The translations under genes were made by a program, and so were the position numbers. From assembly GCA_965247965.1 (NCBI GenBank), contig OZ252053.1, positions 3,224,001-3,288,000 on the forward strand: DNA of 64,000 bases, given 5' to 3'. The notes beneath the pieces were generated by a model. That model ran no database searches. It was not told where the DNA came from and worked only from the letters and a program-made list of their open reading frames with translations. This DNA is from UBA7328 sp965247965 (GTDB lineage: Bacteria > Bacteroidota > Bacteroidia > Chitinophagales > Saprospiraceae). Below are positions 8,836 to 16,792 of this stretch, in pieces; positions within the stretch are counted from its first letter, which is position 1; each line of letters starts with the position of its first letter.

Positions 8836-10405
8836 TTATTGATAATATTGACTGCCTCTTATGTTTTCATGAGTTGTGATTTGATGATCAGTGGTGGTGT
8901 CATATGCTTGTTGTTGATCCAGCCCTTTTTGCAGTATGGTTTCTATGGTGCCATATTGGCTACGGCTGTAGATAAATGCTCTTTCACAGGCTTTTTCCAG
9001 TCTCTCAGACCCGTAATGTTTTTTGAAGGCCAGTATGCCCTGGGCTTGCTTGTAGCCTTTTTCCGGATAATTGTATTGTAGTATTAGTCTTTCGATGTAG
9101 GCCACAGTGTGCGGCCCGATGTACTGGGCTCTTTTTACAAAATATTCCAATGACCATTCGCTATACGCCTGATGAGCCGAGGGCATACCGCGTGACGCGG
9201 CACGAGTTATGCTTGATATTGGTGATATATACGCCCTTACCCTGAGATTTGTGATGACTAGCCACGCGTTTGCTATTGTAGTAGATCTCCACTATATTTT
9301 GATTGTATTGTACTTCCACGTGTTTGCCTATATACTTATAGGGTACACTGTAGTAAGACTTGTCATCTCTCAGAAATACATGACTTATCTTCTGAACTTT
9401 TCCACGTTTGTAATGGCGTATGATGTATGGCTGTGGCGGCAGGGGTTGCAGTTGTTCTTTTTCTATGTCCATAAACTGCTGCCGTCTTGAGATGTCTTTA
9501 TTCTGAAAATTATAATCATTGTATTGCTCCAGAAGTTGGGATATGGCCTCATTGAGTTGGCCTAGACTAAAGAACTGTTGTTTGCTTAATTCATAGTAGA
9601 TACGCTGATATACAAGATGTACGGCTCCTTCCACAAGGGCTTTATCACGCGGTTTGTAGGGCCGTGCAGGATCGATCACCGTGTTGTAATGCAGTCCACA
9701 ATCCTTAAATGTTTTGTTGATCACCGGAGCATAGCGGTGTGCTTTTGTTACTCCGCTTTTGAGGTTGTCACTCACTATTGCCTGAGGTACTCCACCAATA
9801 TATCGAAGACATCCGTTGATGCAAGTGATTACATCTTCACGTTTTTGGCTATGCACTGCTTGTACATAGGTATATTGCGAACAGGGAAGTATGCCTACAA
9901 ATACTTCTACCTCTTTACATTCTCCTGTGCTGGGGTCAATATAGCTCAGCTTCTTGCCTGCAAAATCTACAAATAGTTTTTCTCCTGATTTATGATCAAG
10001 GATACCACTGGCATCTATCTTCTTACTCCATTTGCGATAGTGATTTACAAATTGGGTATATGCATATCCACCAGGTTGCTGTGCTTTATACTGGTACCAC
10101 AACTTCTGCAAGGTGCATCCTGTTTTGGCCATTTCATTTTGAATCTCTTCAAACCTTGATGAGAGTGCCTCATATCGATTTTTATCCTTTGTATCCAAGG
10201 TGGGAAATAGCTGTTCTAACTGGGCATCATCAAGCGATAGGAGCCCGCCGTAATCCTGATCCAGACCATTGAAAAACTTTACATAGCCGTTGACCGTATT
10301 GCGACTGATCCGTAAATAGAAGGCCACCTTGCGATTGCTATATCCTTTTTGTTTGAGTTGTAATACTTGTCTGATATCCATAATGTTTTTTCTGTTTCCT
10401 GCCAT
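8836..10405 (-). pseudogene. istA: IstA transposase of IS21-B, disrupted by a 22-bp insertion
   Basis: The N-terminal part (10405-9209) has a helix-turn-helix (SNRKVAFYLRISRNTVNGY) and the DDE core: D in KLFVDFAGKKL, D in AIVSDNLKSGV, E in DKALVEGAVHLV. The C-terminal part (9186-8836) begins MPSAHQAYSEWS, matching the usual IstA C-terminus. Between them is the 22-bp sequence (9187-9208) that shifts the frame. Removing it joins NIKH to MPSAHQAY and yields about 515 aa. Confidence 0.9.
9187..9208 (+). repeat. 22-bp hairpin-containing insertion, copy 2
   Basis: Identical to the copies at 6806 and 29455 and in the same plus-strand orientation, although the disrupted gene here is on the minus strand. 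It lies between CAT and ATG. It therefore disrupts istA in the opposite orientation relative to coding from copy 1. Confidence 0.9.
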
Positions 10406-10458
10406 GCTGATATTGTTTTTTCAGCAAGGCTAGAACTATATTATTCATTATGGAAAGT

Positions 10459-10531
10459 GGCACAGTTTGGAGCGAAATGACTGGCACTGTATGGAGCGAA
10501 ATGGGTGGCACAGTTTGGAGCGTTATAGCCA
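10459..10531. promoter_or_regulatory. Three 24-bp-spaced repeats at the right end of IS21-B
   Basis: GGCAC followed five bases later by GGAGCG occurs at 10459, 10483 and 10507, exactly 24 bp apart. Tandem terminal repeats are known in IS21 elements as transposase-binding sites. They also lie upstream of the minus-strand istA, so they may influence its promoter. Confidence 0.65.
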
Positions 10532-10800
10532 ACCCACCCTATGCTTCTAAGTGGAATCCAATTGAACATCGTTTATTTGCTCATGTTCACCGCGCTATTC
10601 AAGGTGCAGTTTTTACCGATTATGAGTTGGTAGCTAAACTCATAAATAAAACCAAAACCAAAACAGGATTAAAAGTAGTAGCACGATTAAATCAAAAAAG
10701 ATATAACACAGGAATAAAGACACCTAAATCAGAAATTGACTATAATCGAATTCAATTTCATCCACAACTTCCAGTTCTTTCCTACAGAATTTGTGCATAA
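10532..10800 (+). pseudogene. ISAzo13-type transposase, 3' part
   Basis: Starts in the ACCCA target duplication and encodes PPYASKWNPIEHRLFAHVHR, the conserved C-terminal block of ISAzo13-type DDE transposases with the catalytic glutamate in NPIEHRLF. It ends RICA at the stop, 28 bp before the IS end. It is the remainder of the gene broken at 5010. Confidence 0.9.
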
Positions 10801-10831
10801 ATTCGATACTTTATTTTATCTTCGTTCCTAA

Positions 10832-11190
10832 GTGGGCGTACTAGTAATAATAATTGTTTTAATATTGCTTGCCTCGAAGATAATAAAACACCTTTTTCTA
10901 TAGAAATTATTTCTCAGGGAAACCAAATTATTATAGAGGAATTGGGTGAAAACAAAAAAATTCTTATTACTAAAATTTTTAGTAGGGGCAACAAGGACAT
11001 TTCTTCTTTTGAGCTTTTATATCAAAGTGAATTGAGCCACTTAATAGTTGAACAGCTATTAAATTCTGGAAACTGTGATTTAACAACTTATGAAGATGCT
11101 ACCCTTATACATGTTCCATTTATAAAAGGATTGTTGAATCATATTAACAAGTATTCAAAACATAACTATTCCAAATGTCCAATCACGTGA
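10832..11190 (+). pseudogene. Gfo/Idh/MocA oxidoreductase, 3' part
   Basis: After the IS end the frame continues GRTSNNNCFNIACLED... and ends at 11190 with TYEDATLIHVPFIKGLLNH, resembling the C-terminal helix of Gfo/Idh enzymes. It continues the gene begun at 3390. It overlaps the start of the next oxidoreductase by 16 bp, the same tight packing as elsewhere in this operon. Confidence 0.85.
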
Positions 11191-12158
11191 ATCAGGGCGA
11201 CGACATTTGGTTAATTGGGGCGGGCAGCATGGCGGCTGACTATGCCAAAGTTCTTATCGAGCTTAAAAAAGATTTCATTACTATTGGTCGTGGTGAAGCA
11301 TCTGCAAAAAAATTTGAACATAAACTCGGGAAAAAGGTGGTCAGAAGAGGATTGACTCATTGGATTGATTCCAATAAAATTGCCACAATCCCAGGCGCGG
11401 TAATAGTTGCTACTCCAGTAGATGTATTAAAAAGTAATACATTAGAATTATTAAATCTAGGAGTAAAAAATATTTTGGTTGAAAAACCCGGGGCATTGAG
11501 TATCGAAGAAATGCAGGAAGTCGTGGATGCTTCAAAAAGATTAAAGGCAAATGTAATAATCGGATATAACCGTAGGTTTTACACATCAACGATCAAAGCT
11601 CTTGAAATTCTGAGTTTAGAAGATGAAATCAGTTCCTTTCATTTTGAATTTACAGAGTGGGGACATGTAATTGAAAAGTTGGAGATAAAAGAAGAAATAT
11701 TGAATGCATGGCTCCTATGCAACTCAAGTCATGTAATTGACTTGGCTTTTTATCTGGGAGGAGAGCCAACTCATTTACATGCTCAAAGCGAAGGAGAGAA
11801 TATGCTAAAATGGCATCCGAGGGCATCGAAGTTTACAGGAATAGGAAAGACCGTGAAAAATATTCCGTTCAGTTATAATGCTAACTGGAACGCTCCCGGG
11901 CGTTGGGAAGTTGAAATATTGACAAAAAACTTTAAACTTATATTTCGACCACTGGAAAAATTAAAAATTCAAAAGCAGGGGGGTGTTCAGGTAGATGAAA
12001 TGGAATTAGAAAATCAGTTGGATAGAGTGTTCAAACCTGGTCTCTATCAGCAAACTGCTTCCTTTTTAAACGGCGATTACAAAGAGATGCTTACAGCCAA
12101 TGATCAACTTGTTAGGATGAAGACAGTTTATCAAATAATTTTGGAAGGGAATATATAG
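11175..12158 (+). CDS. Gfo/Idh/MocA family oxidoreductase
   Basis: 327 aa. The Rossmann motif LIGAGSMAADYAK is near residue 14, and the catalytic-region EKP (LVEKPGALS) is near residue 97, followed by GYNRRFY. The C-terminal domain has NSSHVIDLAFYLGG, the usual substrate-side stretch. The ATG overlaps the end of the disrupted upstream oxidoreductase. It probably acts on the same sugar pathway as the SDR and oxidoreductases upstream; the exact step is not known. Confidence 0.85.
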   Translation: MSNHVNQGDDIWLIGAGSMAADYAKVLIELKKDFITIGRGEASAKKFEHKLGKKVVRRGLTHWIDSNKIATIPGAVIVATPVDVLKSNTLELLNLGVKNILVEKPGALSIEEMQEVVDASKRLKANVIIGYNRRFYTSTIKALEILSLEDEISSFHFEFTEWGHVIEKLEIKEEILNAWLLCNSSHVIDLAFYLGGEPTHLHAQSEGENMLKWHPRASKFTGIGKTVKNIPFSYNANWNAPGRWEVEILTKNFKLIFRPLEKLKIQKQGGVQVDEMELENQLDRVFKPGLYQQTASFLNGDYKEMLTANDQLVRMKTVYQIILEGNI

Positions 12159-12220
12159 AAAATGAAGGATGTACTTGGGACAGGATTTTTTCCTTAAATC
12201 TAGAGCAATAATTTAGCAAC

Positions 12221-14215
12221 TTGACTGAGCGTCATAAAGTCCTTTACACAGATACACTCAACTCTTTTATGCTCCTTTCTTTGTTTATTAATCGTAAAAA
12301 GCAATTCTATAAAGATTTACACACTGTTTGCTATTTGGATTTGTCCTCTAAGCTAGTTTTACGTTTGATCAAACTTTTATTCTCTTCCCGTGCCATTACC
12401 TTTGAAAAGATATCTTTTCATTATGTCGATTTAGTAGATGAAAATAACCAAAGCATTGGCAGTTTAATAGATACCATCCATTTATGGGATGCTTCCAAGA
12501 AAATACAAAATTTGATTCCTTTTCTAAAAAACAACAACCATAAAACGGTTAATGTTTTCAAATCATATTTTGAAAAAAGAATAGTAAACGCTGGCTATCA
12601 AAATAGATGGCCAGAGTCCTCTAAAAGAACCTTAAAAGAAACGCTTTTATCTATTGAGGCCGCAGCTCAACATTGGAGACAAAACTATGCTAGCAGGCAA
12701 CCTTTTTTTTTAATGGAAAGTGATAGTTTAATAGTTCCATTATCCACGTATACTTCAAAAAAGGGTTTCACCCTAATAAAAAATATTAATCCGTTCGGGT
12801 CTTTTATTGTTCTTATTAGACTTTGGACACGACAATATGAACATATTCAGAATAACTTTCTTTTCAGACTTAAAATATTCATTAGCAAAATATTATTATT
12901 AACTAAAAAAACATGGAGTAGTAATAATTCAATTGTCATTGTTGATCAAACGATTTCTACTCTTAAATCGGGTAACTTTTGGCAAGAGTCTCCTATTCTA
13001 CCCAAGAGAATTACCTTTTATAAAGGCAAGTTCACTGTTTTTAGTGTTTCTTTAAATGAAGTTCAAAATCTGGAATTGAAACATGGTTTTCCGAAATCCG
13101 GAGATTTAGATCAACAAAACATTATGGTTCAAGAGGCTGATGCTGTTCAATCTTCTCGAAATTTGGATTTTATCCTGAATATAGTGAAGCGTGAATTTGA
13201 ATTTGACAAGAAAAAATGGCAATTCCTTTTTCACAATTCAAAGGCTAAAATCTACCTAACACATCATAGATGTGCTTATAGCCCAATGTCGGCGACTGCT
13301 GCCATTCAAGAATTAGGAGGAATATCTGGTATGTGGCAACTATCTCATCAGGATGTCCATGAAGTAATTGCTGATATAAACTCTGATCTGTACTTTTCTT
13401 TTTCACCTCATGCTATCAATGTAGAAAAGAAAAATTCTAAATTAGATTATATTATTTCTATTGGTTATATAGGCGATTTTCGATTTCCTTTAGTAAGAAA
13501 AAAATCCACTAAACTGAGAAGGCAATTATTGAATAGGGGAGCGAAAAGAATTCTTTCTTATTTTGACGAAAATACTGTAAAAGATGACCGGTGGTTTGTG
13601 GGAGATTCAACGATTCAGGATAATTACCAATTCATTTTGGAAAAATTATTGGAAAATGACTGGCTAGGGCTTGTCATAAAGCCTAAAAAGCCCAATACGC
13701 TAAGAAGGAGACTTGGAAAAGTTGCCCCTCTTTTAGATAGAGCGACCGCAACTGGAAGATGTTACATGTACGAACAAAATTATATCACTCCACCAGTTGA
13801 AGCAGCACTGGCGTCTGACTTAGCCATTCACGACATGTTAAATGGTTTCACCGCAGGATTAGAAGCAGCTTTAGCTGGGATTCCAACATTAATGTTTGAT
13901 AGTCTTGGGTATTTAAAGGGAAGCGCAACAGATAAATTGCCAAAAGATAGGGTAGTATTTAAAGATTGGAACATACTATGGGATTCCCTTGTACGTCACT
14001 GGAATAAAGAAGCTATACATGGATTTGGAGATTGGGGGGAACTTTTGGACGAAGAAGACCCATTCAGAGATGGTAAAGCTGCCGAGAGGATGACAACATA
14101 TGTTAATTGGTTATTGGAAGGATTTGACCAGAGGTTGGATCGCGAAAAAAATATGGCTTTAGCCGCAGAGCGCTATAGTGAAATATGGGGAAATGAATAT
14201 GTAATTAGAATGTAA
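12221..14215 (+). CDS. Large uncharacterised protein, probable GT-B-like surface polysaccharide transferase
   Basis: 664 aa, predicted to start at TTG. I cannot assign a family with confidence. The C-terminal 250 residues have the look of a GT-B glycosyl- or glycerophosphotransferase nucleotide-binding half (GLVIKPKKPNTLRRRL, then NGFTAGLEAALAGIPTLMFD, similar to the position-specific S/E-A motifs that contact the donor). No signal peptide or clear membrane span is seen. Its position among sugar-activating genes suggests a role in glycan assembly. Two other large proteins in the locus (16793 and 23314) have a similar layout but little direct similarity. Confidence 0.55.
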   Translation: MTERHKVLYTDTLNSFMLLSLFINRKKQFYKDLHTVCYLDLSSKLVLRLIKLLFSSRAITFEKISFHYVDLVDENNQSIGSLIDTIHLWDASKKIQNLIPFLKNNNHKTVNVFKSYFEKRIVNAGYQNRWPESSKRTLKETLLSIEAAAQHWRQNYASRQPFFLMESDSLIVPLSTYTSKKGFTLIKNINPFGSFIVLIRLWTRQYEHIQNNFLFRLKIFISKILLLTKKTWSSNNSIVIVDQTISTLKSGNFWQESPILPKRITFYKGKFTVFSVSLNEVQNLELKHGFPKSGDLDQQNIMVQEADAVQSSRNLDFILNIVKREFEFDKKKWQFLFHNSKAKIYLTHHRCAYSPMSATAAIQELGGISGMWQLSHQDVHEVIADINSDLYFSFSPHAINVEKKNSKLDYIISIGYIGDFRFPLVRKKSTKLRRQLLNRGAKRILSYFDENTVKDDRWFVGDSTIQDNYQFILEKLLENDWLGLVIKPKKPNTLRRRLGKVAPLLDRATATGRCYMYEQNYITPPVEAALASDLAIHDMLNGFTAGLEAALAGIPTLMFDSLGYLKGSATDKLPKDRVVFKDWNILWDSLVRHWNKEAIHGFGDWGELLDEEDPFRDGKAAERMTTYVNWLLEGFDQRLDREKNMALAAERYSEIWGNEYVIRM

Positions 14216-14433
14216 CCTATATTAAAATAGGAGATCTCTGGATTTATTGATAGGAATTGTATTAATCCTTGAAGGAACCCAATTTGGCGTCAATAATTCT
14301 ACTTTTAGGTGGACGATTGACACCAACTTATTTGACTTATGTGTTTGATCTAGGCCTTAAGATAAATGGAATAGAATGAACACCCGGAAGCTATACAATT
14401 GAGTTGGGTATGTCAATTTTCATAAGTTAAATG
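14216..14433. other. Intergenic stretch before IS66 element, no gene recognised
   Basis: 218 bp between the large transferase-like gene and the IS66 end. All frames are broken by stops and I recognise no protein fragment. It may be part of a gene lost when the IS inserted. Confidence 0.4.
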
Positions 14434-15966
14434 GTAACTACTCAGGAGGTAATATAACGAATAATAATAATGGAGTAAAAAGAGTTATAGGACAATCCAA
14501 CTCGAACTAAAGATAATAGGGCCGGATAAATTGGACTATTATCGAATCACGACTAACAAAACTGGAAAAAGAAAACCAACTTCTTCGAAAGGAGAATAAG
14601 TTTTTGCGTGAAGAGAATAAAATTCTATGCCAAGAGATTAGAGAACTTCGCGAAAAACTGGAATTAGTCCTTAGCCAACTGGCCAAAAAAGAGGTTAAAA
14701 AAGACAGCCACAACAGCCACAACCCACCAAGCCAAGACAAGTCAACACATGAGAAAAAAAGTCTGCGTAAGAAAACAGGACGTAAATCAGGAGGACAAAA
14801 GGGTCATAAGGGTCATTATCTTGCAATGACAGATAATCCTGATGAAAAGCACATAGTAAAAAGTGATTACTGTTCAAAATGTGGGGACACAATTGATCAG
14901 GAAAAGCAACAATTGGTATCGAAAAGACAAATAGTAGAAATACCTTCGATACGCCCCAGATACATTGAATATCAGCAGTATGGATGCCAGTGCGGGCGGT
15001 GTGGTCATCTTCAAAAAGGTAGTTTTCCCCAAGGGGTAAAAGCACCGATCCAATATGGTAGCAGCGTCATAGCACTGGTCAGCTATTTTAGCGTTTTCCA
15101 TTATCTTCCCTTCCAAAGAATGACCCAGTTGTTCAAAGATATATTTCACTTGCCCATCAGTGAGGGAAGTGTACAGAACTTATTGAAAAAAGCAGCCCAA
15201 AAGGCTCGACCCATATACCATGCTATACTCCAACAAATCTTTTCATCGACTTACGTCGGTTCGGACGAAACATCTGCTAAAGTAAATGGCGACAAATGGT
15301 GGGTATGGGTGTGGCAAAATATGAAAAACACTTACATAAAAGCCACTGAAAGTCGAGGATTTATAAGTGTCCAGCAAATAATTGGCGATCACTTGTCCCA
15401 CGCTACAATAGGGTCAGACCGCTGGGCAGCACAACTGAAAATGAAATCCAAATCCAAACAATTATGCATAGCTCACTTATTGAGAGACCTCATATTTTTG
15501 GAAGAATCGGAAAACCAAGTTTGGGCCAGCCAATTTAAGTCCTTGTTAGAACATGCTTTAGCCTTGCGAAAAAGAACAGAACAAACTCAAACCTTTCAAA
15601 CCAACCAAAAGGATGCCTATAAATTGGAAAAAAGGCTTGATCGGCTACTGTTAAGGCATATCGAAAAAACCGAATTCCCAAAAACTCATTCTTTTCAAAA
15701 ATCAATGTTAAAAAACAGGAATTACATCTTTCCCTTTTTATACAATTCTGAAGTCCCACCGGACAACAATTCTTCAGAAAGGGCAATAAGAAATGTAAAA
15801 GTAAAACTAAAGGTCTCAGGACAGTTTAAATCGGGTCAGAATATATTTTGTGTCTTGCGTTCCTGCATCGATACATTAAAAAAAAGAGAGCTCAATGTTT
15901 TGGCCTATCTTTACTGCATTGCCAAACTCCCTACTCAAAAGCATTGTTTGGTACCTGAGTAGTTAC
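14434..15966 (+). mobile_element. IS66-family insertion sequence
   Basis: Ends are inverted repeats: GTAACTACTCAGG at the left and CCTGAGTAGTTAC at the right, giving 1533 bp with a single IS66-type transposase. No 8-bp target duplication is apparent, so flanking DNA may have been lost or rearranged. The right flank carries a short coding remnant. Confidence 0.85.
14604..15962 (+). CDS. IS66-family transposase (TnpC type)
   Basis: 452 aa from the first TTG. The same frame is open back to about 14520 with a continuing leucine-zipper-like coiled coil (LTKLEKENQLLRKENKFLRE), so the true start is probably upstream at a nonstandard codon. Features are a basic region (RKKTGRKSGGQKGHKGH), a zinc-finger-like CSKCGD...CGRCG cluster, and a DDE core (SDETSAKVNG, GSDRWAA, NNSSERAIRNVK). 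The TnpA/TnpB helper genes of classical IS66 are absent, as in single-gene members of the family. Confidence 0.85.
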   Translation: MREENKILCQEIRELREKLELVLSQLAKKEVKKDSHNSHNPPSQDKSTHEKKSLRKKTGRKSGGQKGHKGHYLAMTDNPDEKHIVKSDYCSKCGDTIDQEKQQLVSKRQIVEIPSIRPRYIEYQQYGCQCGRCGHLQKGSFPQGVKAPIQYGSSVIALVSYFSVFHYLPFQRMTQLFKDIFHLPISEGSVQNLLKKAAQKARPIYHAILQQIFSSTYVGSDETSAKVNGDKWWVWVWQNMKNTYIKATESRGFISVQQIIGDHLSHATIGSDRWAAQLKMKSKSKQLCIAHLLRDLIFLEESENQVWASQFKSLLEHALALRKRTEQTQTFQTNQKDAYKLEKRLDRLLLRHIEKTEFPKTHSFQKSMLKNRNYIFPFLYNSEVPPDNNSSERAIRNVKVKLKVSGQFKSGQNIFCVLRSCIDTLKKRELNVLAYLYCIAKLPTQKHCLVPE

Positions 15967-16083
15967 GAAAATATTACTTTTTACAGAGTTAATTCTCATA
16001 CCCGGGCTGCGGAAATTAAATTCAAACATGATGCAAACAATGCCATTTATATTGATGAGAAAGATAAAGTGATCGGAATGTAA
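15967..16083 (+). pseudogene. Unidentified C-terminal coding remnant beside IS66
   Basis: The frame directly after the IS end encodes RVNSHTRAAEIKFKHDANNA... and ends VIGM at a stop, 31 bp before the next gene. It has no start of its own and looks like the tail of a gene cut by the IS66 insertion. I do not recognise the family. Confidence 0.4.
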
Positions 16084-16114
16084 TATTATGAATTGAATTC
16101 ATCAATCTAAATCT

Positions 16115-16771
16115 ATGGAAATAACTAATTATAGGGTAGTAGCCATAATTCCGATAAAAGGGAAAAGTGAAAGGGTGAAAAATAAGAATTTCAAACCCAT
16201 AAATTCCACACCGCTTTATCAATTTTTCTTAAGTAAAATTCAAAATTGTCACTTTGATGAAATTTATGTTGACACGGATAGTGAGGAAATCAAAGACTAT
16301 TCATTGGGATTGGGATACAAGGTAATTGACCGCCTCCATGAACTGGCAACCAATACGGCCAACGGCAATGATTTACTGGTACACCACGGCAATGTAATTG
16401 ATGCAGACATATACTTTCAATTATTTATCACTTGCCCGTTGATGAGTGCTGATACTGTTAACAAGGCGATCAAAATAATGCAAGAACAGGAGGAATATGA
16501 TTCTTTGTTTACCGCTTACGAAATATATTCTTGGTTCTGGTTTCACGGTTGTGCAGTCAATTATGACCCTAAAGTGCTACCACGAAGCCAGGAGGCCAAG
16601 CCTATTATCCGTGAAACGACCGGATTGTATGCTATACGCAAAGAAGCTTTAAAAAAATACAATTGCAGAATCGGCGAAAACCCGTATATGTTATTTGTTG
16701 ATTTTAAAGAATCCATTGATTTAGATGATGAAGTTGATTTTAAATTGGCAGAGTTTTTTCTAAATAATTGA
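16115..16771 (+). CDS. Acylneuraminate cytidylyltransferase-like protein
   Basis: 218 aa, with the NeuA-family N-terminus AIIPIKGKSERVKNKNFKPI, DTDSEEI (metal/sugar region) and ITCPLMSADT. Slightly short for the family but without obvious internal loss. It would form a CMP-activated acidic sugar. Downstream, after 21 bp, comes a large transferase-like gene that may use the product. It is the second of three cytidylyltransferases here. Confidence 0.8.
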   Translation: MEITNYRVVAIIPIKGKSERVKNKNFKPINSTPLYQFFLSKIQNCHFDEIYVDTDSEEIKDYSLGLGYKVIDRLHELATNTANGNDLLVHHGNVIDADIYFQLFITCPLMSADTVNKAIKIMQEQEEYDSLFTAYEIYSWFWFHGCAVNYDPKVLPRSQEAKPIIRETTGLYAIRKEALKKYNCRIGENPYMLFVDFKESIDLDDEVDFKLAEFFLNN

Positions 16772-16792
16772 TATATCTCAACTTATGTATTC

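Larger units (their letters stand above)
5011..10531 (-). mobile_element. IS21-family element (outer, 'IS21-B'), itself interrupted
   Basis: It starts TGCC and ends GCCA, as IS21 elements do (TG...CA). It is flanked by ACCCA direct repeats (5006-5010 and 10532-10536). The transposition genes run on the minus strand: istA 10405-8836, then istB starting at 8820, interrupted by a second IS21 and resuming at 6136-5493. Without the inner element, its target duplication and the 243-bp tandem duplication it would be 2685 bp, a normal IS21 size. Confidence 0.85.
4018..10828 (+). mobile_element. ISAzo13-family insertion sequence, copy 1, carrying nested IS21 elements
   Basis: Boundaries come from comparison with the second copy at 48925-50209. 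Both begin GGAATACATATT and end TTATCTTCGTTCC. Direct TAA repeats flank this copy (4015-4017 and 10829-10831), consistent with a 3-bp target duplication. Of its 6811 bp, 5526 bp are the nested IS21 unit plus its 5-bp duplication. The remaining 1285 bp exactly equal the length of copy 2. The element splits an oxidoreductase gene. Confidence 0.9.
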
